From the NCBI GenBank assembly GCA_024409165.1, contig JAKSUE010000052.1:1-8272 (forward strand): DNA of 8,272 nucleotides, in the 5' to 3' direction. This document shows positions 1 to 5,430 of this stretch, piece by piece. The notes below the pieces were generated by a model. It made no database searches. It saw only the letters and a program-made list of their open reading frames with translations, and was not told the origin of the DNA. Source of the DNA: an archaeon (GTDB lineage Archaea > Methanobacteriota > Methanobacteria > Methanobacteriales > Methanobacteriaceae). The position numbers were made by a program, and so were the translations under genes. The first letter of the stretch is position 1. Every line of letters begins with the position of its first letter.

Positions 1-90
1 AATTATTAATTTAAGAAATTTATTTAAATTTCATCATTTAAATCCTGGATTTTAAGTTATATTTTAATATGTTATTTTTTTAAATATTTT

Positions 91-684
91 TTATTCATAA
101 TATTCTAAACTATCTGGCATATTGTAGAAGCATAGTTCAAAAGCATCGTTATTTTCTTTAAGGATTCTCATTAGCTTTTTATCTGGTGCTGGATGATTGT
201 CATGATAGTCTATTTCTCCTTTTATGTCAGCTTTAAAGCATAATTTTTCTTCTGTTAAGGAGAATTCTGCTTGAATGTCTTTTGTGTTGCCTCTTGCGTC
301 TAATCTGACCCATTTTTTTAAGGATGGTATGTAGACTGTGTTTAGGCTGTGGATACAGTATCCTGTTTCTGGGCTACCTCCTAAGGTTAATTTTTGATAG
401 CTGAAACCTGATGGTATTCCATTTGCTCTGAGTAGTGCAGCAAGGAGGTTTGATTTTGCCCAACAGATTCCTACGCCCTCTTTTAATACATCACTTGCTG
501 TGACTGTGACTCTTTTATCTTGTATATCATAGGGGTGGTGGGTTTTATCTCTTACATAGTGATATGTGTTTTTTATTAAGGAGATTTCATCTTCTGATTG
601 TTCTCTTAATGTATTAGCTAATTCTTTTATATTTGGGTTAGAATAGTCTACATATTCTGTTTCTTCTAAATATTCTTCAAACAT
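91..684 (-). CDS. Transglutaminase-like (papain-fold) domain protein
   Basis: A 197-residue protein with the transglutaminase-like core. The nucleophile is Cys74 in GVGICWAKS, at the start of a helix (LLAALLRANGIP) typical of the fold; His112 lies in YCIHSLNTVYI and Asp129 in KWVRLDARGN, so a complete Cys-His-Asp triad is visible. Prokaryotic members of this superfamily usually act as cysteine proteases, peptidases or amidases, not as cross-linkers, and the substrate here cannot be told. There is no signal peptide or membrane segment, so it is probably cytoplasmic. The N-terminal 70 residues are acidic and helical. It lies 48 bp downstream of the nitroreductase gene on the same strand, with its own TATA box between them and no Shine-Dalgarno site before the ATG. 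It is complete, with no sign of decay. The family call is firm; the function is open. Confidence 0.88.
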   Translation of the reverse strand: MFEEYLEETEYVDYSNPNIKELANTLREQSEDEISLIKNTYHYVRDKTHHPYDIQDKRVTVTASDVLKEGVGICWAKSNLLAALLRANGIPSGFSYQKLTLGGSPETGYCIHSLNTVYIPSLKKWVRLDARGNTKDIQAEFSLTEEKLCFKADIKGEIDYHDNHPAPDKKLMRILKENNDAFELCFYNMPDSLEYYE

Positions 685-707
685 GTTAAAACTCTTTGAA
701 TTTGGTG

Positions 708-717
708 TATTTAAATA
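708..717 (-). promoter_or_regulatory. TATA box of the transglutaminase-like gene
   Basis: TATTTAAATA is a good archaeal box A. Its centre is about 28 nt upstream of the ATG at 684, so at normal archaeal spacing (TSS about 25 nt downstream) the transcript would start within a few bases of the start codon. The lack of a Shine-Dalgarno sequence in front of the ATG agrees with a very short or absent leader. This is inferred from spacing only. Confidence 0.5.
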
Positions 718-732
718 AAAAAATAATGTGAA

Positions 733-1446
733 TTAAAAAGAGAGTTTTCCGAGTGGAGTGTATCCTTTTAATTCAGTGCAGTTTTTGTTGAATTCAAATT
801 TGAATGTGTTAGGGTTTGATATGTATAAATGAGCTAAAACAATTCCCATATCAATAGGGTTTAATTTTCCTAATATTCTTGCTTTAATAAAGTTATGTTT
901 GATGGAATAAACTTCATATTCTTTATCGTTCTTTTTAAAATACCATGGTTGACTGTTTATTGCTGATGGTGCAAGTCTTGCACATTCTAAATCATCAGAT
1001 GGGACATTTGTGATTTCTTCTATTGATTTACGTTTAAATTCATTGAGTTCTCTGTATATTGAATCATCTGATTTTCCAAAACCTATTAGGATGACAAATT
1101 TTAGGTCTTTTCTTGGGTTTTTAGGTTTTCCCATACCAATCCAACAGCTTCCTAATCCTTTTGATTGTAAGTATAAGTCAACTTGTTGATAGATGAATCC
1201 TGCATTGACTTTATAATTAGGGGCTTCTTCACTGTAGATAGCTATATACATTGGAGCTTGCCATCTCATTCTGGTTGATACTTCAGATTGTGTTAAAAGG
1301 TCATAATCTGTTTTGATTGAGGAATCTAAGCTTTTTGCATTTGCAATGAAGTTTTTTAAATCATTGATTTCATAATCTGTTATAGGTTCGTTGTTATAGT
1401 TTCTTGAACTTTTTCTTTTAAAAATAGTGTTTTTTAACTCATTCAT
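733..1446 (-). CDS. Nitroreductase family protein (TM1586-like)
   Basis: A 237-residue FMN-dependent nitroreductase-fold protein, likely a cytoplasmic NAD(P)H oxidoreductase of unknown physiological substrate. Residues 10-17 (KRKSSRNY) match the N-terminal phosphate-binding Arg/Ser motif of the superfamily. GLGSCWIGMG at 97-106 and ARLAPSAINSQPW at 156-168 are the classic flavin-binding motifs, and IDMGIVLAHL at 198-207 is the conserved late helix. The motif order, with APSxxNSQPW in the second half of the protein and not near the N-terminus, fits the TM1586-type subfamily, a permuted-looking arrangement compared with NfsB-like enzymes. Length is normal. The gene seems to have its own promoter; with 48 bp to the next gene it could also read through into it. 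No Shine-Dalgarno site precedes the ATG. Family call firm, substrate unknown. Confidence 0.88.
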   Translation of the reverse strand: MNELKNTIFKRKSSRNYNNEPITDYEINDLKNFIANAKSLDSSIKTDYDLLTQSEVSTRMRWQAPMYIAIYSEEAPNYKVNAGFIYQQVDLYLQSKGLGSCWIGMGKPKNPRKDLKFVILIGFGKSDDSIYRELNEFKRKSIEEITNVPSDDLECARLAPSAINSQPWYFKKNDKEYEVYSIKHNFIKARILGKLNPIDMGIVLAHLYISNPNTFKFEFNKNCTELKGYTPLGKLSF

Positions 1447-1465
1447 AATTTTATTTTAATGATTG

Positions 1466-1474
1466 TTTTATAAG
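1466..1474 (-). promoter_or_regulatory. TATA box of the nitroreductase gene
   Basis: CTTATAAAA on the minus strand has its centre about 24 nt upstream of the ATG at 1446, so the predicted transcript begins at or near the start codon. Together with the absence of a Shine-Dalgarno site this suggests a leaderless mRNA. Based on position and consensus only. Confidence 0.5.
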
Positions 1475-1514
1475 TTTTTTTCTAATTTTATAATTTAATA
1501 TTTCATAATTACTA

Positions 1515-1542
1515 TTTTATATTTTATATTTTATCTTTTATT
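1515..1542. repeat. Four-copy 7-bp tandem repeat TTTTATN
   Basis: TTTTATA, TTTTATA, TTTTATC and TTTTATT follow one another without gaps in the divergent intergenic region between the nitroreductase and EamA genes. It is a low-complexity AT microsatellite about 70 nt upstream of the nitroreductase start codon. It may help DNA melting or bending, but no function can be shown and it may only reflect the base composition. Confidence 0.7.
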
Positions 1543-1600
1543 TTCAATATTTCATTGGTATATTAGTAGTAAAGTTTATTTTAATTAAGATACAATATTT

Positions 1601-1610
1601 TTTTATAAAA
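1601..1610 (+). promoter_or_regulatory. Possible TATA box of the EamA transporter gene
   Basis: TTTTATAAAA is a box-A-like sequence, but its spacing would put the start site near 1631, inside or past the GTGAT ribosome-binding motif at 1623-1627. The weaker GTTTATTTTAA near 1574 would give a leader of about 30 nt that keeps this motif. Which one is used cannot be decided from sequence. Confidence 0.3.
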
Positions 1611-1632
1611 CTAGTAATTAGTGTGATGAATT

Positions 1633-2538
1633 ATGATATTGAATATAGATAAACGGATTTTAATGATTTTACCTATTATTTGTGGGGTTATGTGGGGTAC
1701 TGGTGGTGTATTTGTCCGCGCTTTTAATAGTTTTGGCTTTAATAGTGTGTCTATATTAGCAATTAGGGTAGCTGGTGCATTAATTATTCTTTTTATTTTG
1801 ATGATGATATTTGATAGGGATGCTCTTCGGATTGATTTGAAGGATATTTGGATGTTTGTTGGGGCAGGTGTTTTTGGTACATTGATGCTTAATTTATGTT
1901 ATAATGAGGCTGCTTTTAATATTTCTTTATCTTTATCTGCACTTTTATTGAGTTTGGCTCCGATTTTTGCACTTATGTTTTCTGTGGTGTTGTTTGGTGA
2001 GAAGATAACTTATAAGAAGTTGGTTTGTTTATTTGTGGCTTTGTTTGGTTGTGTTTTGGTTAGTGGATTACTTGAGAGCTCTTCTGGATTTACTTGGTCT
2101 ACTTATGGTGTTGTTTGTGGACTTGGTTCTGCAGTATTTTGGGCTTTGTATGGTGTATTTTCTAAGTTTGCTTCAAATAAAGGGTATTCTACATTTACTA
2201 TAGTTTTTTATAGTTTTATTATGTTGATGATTTGTCTTGCTCCTTTTACTCAATGGGGGCTTTTTGGGTCTTATTTGATGGCAGATCCTCTTCCTAATTT
2301 CACATTTGCAACTTTACACTCTGTGATTACTTCTGTGCTTCCTTATTTCTTGTTTAGTTATGCTCTTACAAATATGGATAATGGTAAGGCTACAATTTTA
2401 TGTAGTGGTGCTGAACCTTGTTCTGCTACTATTTGGGGGGCTTTGTTTTTCGCTGAGTTTCCAAGTCTTTTAAATTTAATTGGGATTGTTATAGCTATTG
2501 GTGCTGTATCTGTTTTAAGTACTTTAAATGATGCTTAA
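1633..2538 (+). CDS. EamA/DMT family transporter, ten helices
   Basis: A 301-residue integral membrane protein of the drug/metabolite transporter superfamily, built from two tandem EamA domains (about residues 12-146 and 156-297). About ten hydrophobic segments can be placed: 10-29, 38-60, 72-90, 97-118, 127-147, 156-178, 187-207, 224-244, 255-275 and 279-297. Each half ends with the family's characteristic P-to-GE stretch: LAPIFALMFSVVLFGEKIT (109-127) and EPCSATIWGALFFAEFP (261-277). Members export or import amino acids, metabolites or drugs across the cytoplasmic membrane; the substrate is not predictable here. The start is supported by GTGAT at 1623-1627, five bases before the ATG. The coding strand is very G/T-rich. 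It stands alone, with an oligo-T terminator behind it, so it is probably monocistronic. Confidence 0.9.
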   Translation: MILNIDKRILMILPIICGVMWGTGGVFVRAFNSFGFNSVSILAIRVAGALIILFILMMIFDRDALRIDLKDIWMFVGAGVFGTLMLNLCYNEAAFNISLSLSALLLSLAPIFALMFSVVLFGEKITYKKLVCLFVALFGCVLVSGLLESSSGFTWSTYGVVCGLGSAVFWALYGVFSKFASNKGYSTFTIVFYSFIMLMICLAPFTQWGLFGSYLMADPLPNFTFATLHSVITSVLPYFLFSYALTNMDNGKATILCSGAEPCSATIWGALFFAEFPSLLNLIGIVIAIGAVSVLSTLNDA

Positions 2539-2548
2539 ATAGACAATT

Positions 2549-2606
2549 CTTTTTTCTAATTTTCACTTTTTTATTGTTTTTTCACTATTTTTTACTCAAT
2601 TTTTGC
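2549..2606 (+). terminator. Oligo-T terminator after the EamA transporter gene
   Basis: Just after the stop codon there are five closely spaced runs of five or more T, with a TTTTCACT-type phrase occurring twice between them. Archaeal RNA polymerase terminates at such oligo-T stretches without needing a hairpin. The tract ends about 10 bp before the promoter of the next operon, which would insulate that promoter from read-through. Confidence 0.65.
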
Positions 2607-2616
2607 TAGTTTTATA

Positions 2617-2630
2617 GAAACATTTATATA
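2617..2630 (+). promoter_or_regulatory. BRE and TATA box of the ABC exporter operon
   Basis: TTTATATA at 2623-2630 is a consensus archaeal box A, preceded by the purine-rich GAAACA (2617-2622) as a TFB recognition element. It is the best promoter in the window. Normal archaeal spacing predicts a transcription start near 2652, which falls in the middle of the first operator-like palindrome (2647-2658) and gives an untranslated leader of about 150 nt. Box and position are seen directly; the start site is inferred. Confidence 0.75.
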
Positions 2631-2646
2631 CTTTGTAATATAATTT

Positions 2647-2738
2647 TTACATATGTAACATATTTTTAACAAAAGTAAACAATACTTAACAAAAGTAAAT
2701 AATAGTTTACAAAAGTAAATTATATGTTACATGGGTCC
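2647..2738. promoter_or_regulatory. Operator array: five sites with an exact 20-bp period
   Basis: The motif TTAC-N4-GTAA recurs at 2647 (TTACATATGTAA, perfect 12-bp palindrome), 2667 (TAACAAAAGTAA), 2687 (TAACAAAAGTAA), 2707 (TTACAAAAGTAA) and, degenerate, at 2727 (TTACATGGGTCC). The start-to-start distance is 20 bp every time, close to two helical turns, so all sites face the same side of the DNA. The first four are near-identical dyads while the 8-bp linkers differ, which argues for selected protein-binding sites and not a simple duplication. The first site covers the predicted transcription start and the rest extend into the leader, a position where a bound protein would block RNA polymerase recruitment or escape. 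Most likely this is a cooperatively bound repressor site for the downstream exporter. No regulator gene lies in the window. Confidence 0.8.
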
Positions 2739-2753
2739 ATATTCTATGATATT

Positions 2754-2769
2754 TATTTTGCGCAAAATA
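2754..2769. promoter_or_regulatory. 16-bp perfect palindrome in the exporter leader
   Basis: TATTTTGCGCAAAATA is a perfect 16-bp palindrome without spacer, 35 bp upstream of the GTG start. GCGC is rare in such AT-rich intergenic DNA. It differs from the TTAC-N4-GTAA motif, so it could be a site for a second regulator. It has no loop, so a stable RNA hairpin is less likely than a DNA-level dimer site. The role is unknown. Confidence 0.55.
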
Positions 2770-2793
2770 GTATTTTAGTTAAATAATAATGAA

Positions 2794-2807
2794 GAGGTGA
2801 AAATGTG
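2794..2807 (+). promoter_or_regulatory. Shine-Dalgarno site and GTG start of the ABC ATPase gene
   Basis: GAGGTGA at 2794-2800 matches the methanogen 16S anti-Shine-Dalgarno and lies four bases before the GTG at 2805. An ATG two bases earlier (2803) opens only ATG-TGG-TAG and cannot start the protein. In the GTG frame a TGA at 2790 closes the frame upstream with no other start codon in between, so GTG is the start. Confidence 0.85.
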
Positions 2808-3743
2808 GTAGAATATGTTATTGAGACTAGGGATTTAACAAAGAAGTTTGGTACGGAAATTGCTGTTAATTCTCTTAATATGCATGTTGAGAAAGGAAAG
2901 ATTTATGGTTTGCTTGGTAAGAATGGTGCAGGTAAGACTACAACAATGTGTATGCTTTTGAATTTAGCTAGACCAAGTTATGGTGAGATTTTTATATTTG
3001 GTGAGAATCCACGGAGTAATCCAGATCTTTATTCTAAAATTGGTTCTATAATTGAGACTCCTGGGTTTTATGAGAATTTATCTGCATTTGATAATTTGAG
3101 GATTGTTTCAAAACTTAGAGGAAATTATAATAGTGAGGATATTCTTAGGGCTTTAGAGATTGTTGGATTACTTGATTCTAAGGATAAGAAGTTTAAAAAC
3201 TTTTCTTTAGGTATGAAACAAAGATTAGGGATTGCTGCTGCTATTATGCATAATCCTGAAATATTGATTCTTGATGAACCAATTAATGGTTTAGACCCAA
3301 TTGGAATTATTGAAATGAGGGATCTTTTTAAAAAATTAGTACATATTTATGGAACTACAATTATTATTTCAAGTCATATTTTAAGTGAAATTGAAGTAAT
3401 AGCTGATGTGATTGGAGTAATGAATAAAGGAGTTTTAGTTGAAGAATTATCAAAAGAGGAACTTCAAGATAAGATGAATAAATATGTTGAGTTTGAGGTT
3501 TCTAATTTAGAGTTAGCTTGTAATATTTTAGATAATTATGGGCTTAAAAAGGGTTCTGATTATGTTATAAGTGCTTTTGCTGAAAAATATGATTCAAAAA
3601 CTTATAATTCACTTAAATTATTTTCACATTTAGATAAAAAAGCAGAATTTAACAGATTATTCATTAATTCAGGAATTGATGTTTATAAGTTAAATTTAAC
3701 TGAAGAAAGTTTAGAGGAGTACTTTACCGAGTTAATTAACTAG
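2805..3743 (+). CDS. ABC transporter ATP-binding protein, BcrA/NatA-like exporter type
   Basis: A 312-residue cytoplasmic ATPase that powers the ABC-2 permease encoded next. All nucleotide-binding motifs are intact: Walker A GKNGAGKTT (38-46), signature SLGMKQR (134-140), Walker B ILILDEP (153-159) with catalytic Glu158, D-loop GLDP (162-165) and H-loop His191 in SSHILSE. The Q-loop region reads IIETPGFYENL, with Glu84 before TPGFY, which is usual in bacitracin- and lantibiotic-type exporters. Residues from about 225 form an accessory C-terminal domain also common in that group. The family exports antimicrobial peptides, Na+ or other compounds; a self-protection or envelope-stress role is the best guess, but the substrate is not shown. 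The gene starts with GTG, lies 19 bp before the permease gene and is preceded by an elaborate operator array, so it is likely tightly regulated and induced. Confidence 0.92.
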   Translation: MVEYVIETRDLTKKFGTEIAVNSLNMHVEKGKIYGLLGKNGAGKTTTMCMLLNLARPSYGEIFIFGENPRSNPDLYSKIGSIIETPGFYENLSAFDNLRIVSKLRGNYNSEDILRALEIVGLLDSKDKKFKNFSLGMKQRLGIAAAIMHNPEILILDEPINGLDPIGIIEMRDLFKKLVHIYGTTIIISSHILSEIEVIADVIGVMNKGVLVEELSKEELQDKMNKYVEFEVSNLELACNILDNYGLKKGSDYVISAFAEKYDSKTYNSLKLFSHLDKKAEFNRLFINSGIDVYKLNLTEESLEEYFTELIN

Positions 3744-3762
3744 GTTTTATTGGAGGTATTTT

Positions 3763-4491
3763 ATGTTTAATTTTATTCAAGTAGAGTTTTTAAAATTAAA
3801 AAATTCAAAAATATTTTTATTAACTGTTCTTTGTTCTTTATTCCCTGCATTTTTATTATATTTAGGATATTTAGAAGATCCAACTCTTGTATCTACATTT
3901 GAAGAGATACTTTATGTTAATACTCAATATGTGATTGGTTTATTAGCTGTACTATTGTTTTCTATTGTTGTTTCTTATTTAATTGGTAGAGAATATAATG
4001 AACATACTTTAAAACTAATTATGACTGCCCCAACATCAAAATTTAAGTATTTATTAGGTAAATATTTGATGTTTTTAATTTGGGCTATGATTTTAATATT
4101 TGTTGCTTTTTTAAGTTCTATAGCTATTGGACTTATGATGGGTGTAAGTGGGTTTACTTTTGATATAATTGTTAATGGATTATGGGATTTAATGTATGGT
4201 GGATTCTTGTTATTTTTAACTATGTCTCCATTTGTTTTCCTTGCAATGATAATTAATAATATGGTTCCTGCAATGATTGGTGGAGCAGTTTTAGTTATAG
4301 CAAATCTAATGATTTCATCTTCATCATATGCAGCTTATTTCCCATGGTTTGCACCATATATGATAATTTCTGGAGATTGGGCAGTAATTACTGTTCCAAG
4401 TTATGTTTCATATATTGTAATTTTAGTTACATTTATTATAGGAATACTTATCTCATACCTTTATTTCGTTAAAAAAGATGTTTCTTTGTAG
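3763..4491 (+). CDS. ABC-2 type permease, membrane partner of the preceding ATPase
   Basis: A 242-residue membrane protein with about six hydrophobic segments (17-37, 56-74, 101-125, 143-163, 167-186, 214-236). Between helices 2 and 3 it has GREYNEHTLKLIMTAP followed by K95-YLLGK (residues 75-100), the conserved cytoplasmic coupling segment of ABC-2 permeases in which Glu, Thr-Leu and the closing Gly-Lys recur. The short basic N-terminus (residues 1-16) also fits. It should form the transmembrane channel of an exporter with the upstream ATPase, probably as a dimer. GGAGGT at 3752-3757 lies five bases before the ATG, the strongest ribosome-binding site in the operon. Length and topology match BcrB/lantibiotic-immunity-type permeases. 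Only one permease gene is present, so the complex may have homodimeric membrane halves. Confidence 0.9.
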   Translation: MFNFIQVEFLKLKNSKIFLLTVLCSLFPAFLLYLGYLEDPTLVSTFEEILYVNTQYVIGLLAVLLFSIVVSYLIGREYNEHTLKLIMTAPTSKFKYLLGKYLMFLIWAMILIFVAFLSSIAIGLMMGVSGFTFDIIVNGLWDLMYGGFLLFLTMSPFVFLAMIINNMVPAMIGGAVLVIANLMISSSSYAAYFPWFAPYMIISGDWAVITVPSYVSYIVILVTFIIGILISYLYFVKKDVSL

Positions 4492-4521
4492 ATATTATTA
4501 ATATATTATTAAAATATTCTT

Positions 4522-4591
4522 AAAATATCATTAGATACTAATTAAGGTATTTATGATATTTTAGAAATATCTTTTTTAATTTATTTTTTTT
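4522..4591 (+). terminator. Stem-loop and T-runs after the ABC exporter operon
   Basis: AAAATATCAT (4522-4531) and ATGATATTTT (4553-4562) are perfect 10-bp inverted arms. The 21-base loop can pair further (ATAC 4535-4538 with GTAT 4547-4550). Runs of six T (4572-4577) and eight T (4584-4591) follow. This is a good terminator for the exporter operon. The AT-only nature of the stem means the T-runs may be the working part. Confidence 0.6.
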
Positions 4592-4608
4592 AATTTTAAA
4601 TAAATAGT

Positions 4609-4660
4609 AAAAAAGTTAATAAAAATTTTAAATATTTAAAAATAGTAAAAAATAAAAAAA
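4609..4660 (-). terminator. Oligo-T terminator of the murT-gatD operon
   Basis: Read on the minus strand, the region after the gatD stop codon has runs of seven and six T (4660-4654 and 4652-4647) and another of six at 4614-4609. This is typical of archaeal T-rich termination and faces the terminator of the convergent exporter operon. Confidence 0.5.
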
Positions 4661-4674
4661 TAGAAGAATTAGAA

Positions 4675-5418
4675 TTATTTGGTTAATATTTTATTAACCA
4701 TGGAATTATGTGCGTTTATTTCTATTTCATCATCTAAAACTTCTAATTTATCAATATCATACTTATTTTCTAATGCTTTTAAAATCATATAATCAGCAAG
4801 ATGGGGGTTTTTTGGTAAAATAGGACCATGGAGGTAACTTCCTATGAAGTTTTTATAGACTGCTCCTTCTTTTTTATCTTCATCGTTGTTTCCAAAACCT
4901 GCTTGTACAAAACCTAATGGTTCGTAGTTGTGTTTTGTTCTTGCTGTGTGACTTTCAAATCCTACAAAAGTGTCTAAGTTTTGATTTACATTTGATAAAT
5001 CAATGTTAGCTTTTGTAACAATATTACCCATGAGTTTTTCTCCTTGGCTGATTGAGTTTATATCAAGGAGTTCGAGACATGGTAATTTATTGTTGTTTGG
5101 GTCTATGTAGGTTTGACCAAACATTTGATAACTTCCAGATATTGCAAGTATGACTCCATCATTTTCAATATAGTTTTCAAGTGCTGATGCTTGTTTTAAG
5201 AGATTAGTTGCAACAGTGCTTTGTCCACTATCAGATCCTCCACCAATAAGAATCATATCAGTATCTTCGTTTACTTGAACATCACTACTTACTGTGAGGT
5301 CTTGGATATTGAGGGTGATTCCTCTCCATTTTGCTCTTTGTTTAATACATGTGATGTTTCCACTGTCTCCATATAAGTTTAAGACATCGGGATACATATT
5401 TATAACATTTAATTCCAT
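4675..5418 (-). CDS. gatD: GatD-like glutamine amidotransferase subunit with Ser at the nucleophile position
   Basis: A 247-residue class I, CobB/CobQ-type glutamine amidotransferase domain, homologous to bacterial GatD, the glutaminase partner of MurT in lipid II amidation. Residues 8-21 (MYPDVLNLYGDSGN) are the GatD N-terminal signature. GGGSDSGQ (59-66) and GSYLHGPILPKNP (193-205, with triad His197) follow in the expected places. The nucleophile elbow, however, reads LAISGSYQMFG (91-101): Ser94 (codon TCT) stands where the catalytic Cys94 of bacterial GatD is expected, so ordinary glutamine hydrolysis should be lost or weak. The other cysteines, 24 and 114, are not in the elbow. It follows murT by 12 bp with GAGGA six bases before its ATG, so the two are translated from one mRNA and probably form a complex. 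In a pseudomurein-walled archaeon the acceptor is unknown. Confidence 0.87.
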   Translation of the reverse strand: MELNVINMYPDVLNLYGDSGNITCIKQRAKWRGITLNIQDLTVSSDVQVNEDTDMILIGGGSDSGQSTVATNLLKQASALENYIENDGVILAISGSYQMFGQTYIDPNNNKLPCLELLDINSISQGEKLMGNIVTKANIDLSNVNQNLDTFVGFESHTARTKHNYEPLGFVQAGFGNNDEDKKEGAVYKNFIGSYLHGPILPKNPHLADYMILKALENKYDIDKLEVLDDEIEINAHNSMVNKILTK

Positions 5419-5430
5419 AATTAATCCTCA

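Noticed and set aside
1..90. Gene or terminator at the left edge
   Set aside because: Only a short dyad AAATCC-T-GGATTT at 40-52 is visible, with a one-base spacer; no open frame and no clear T-run on the minus strand that would mark a terminator.
2647..2738. CRISPR-like or plain tandem duplication reading of the 20-bp period
   Set aside because: Only the dyad positions are conserved and the 8-bp linkers differ; the units are far too short for CRISPR, and the position over a promoter fits operators.
2652..2804. Riboswitch in the long leader of the ABC operon
   Set aside because: The leader is AT-rich, and its only regular structures are short symmetric dyads typical of protein sites; no conserved aptamer-like helices are visible.
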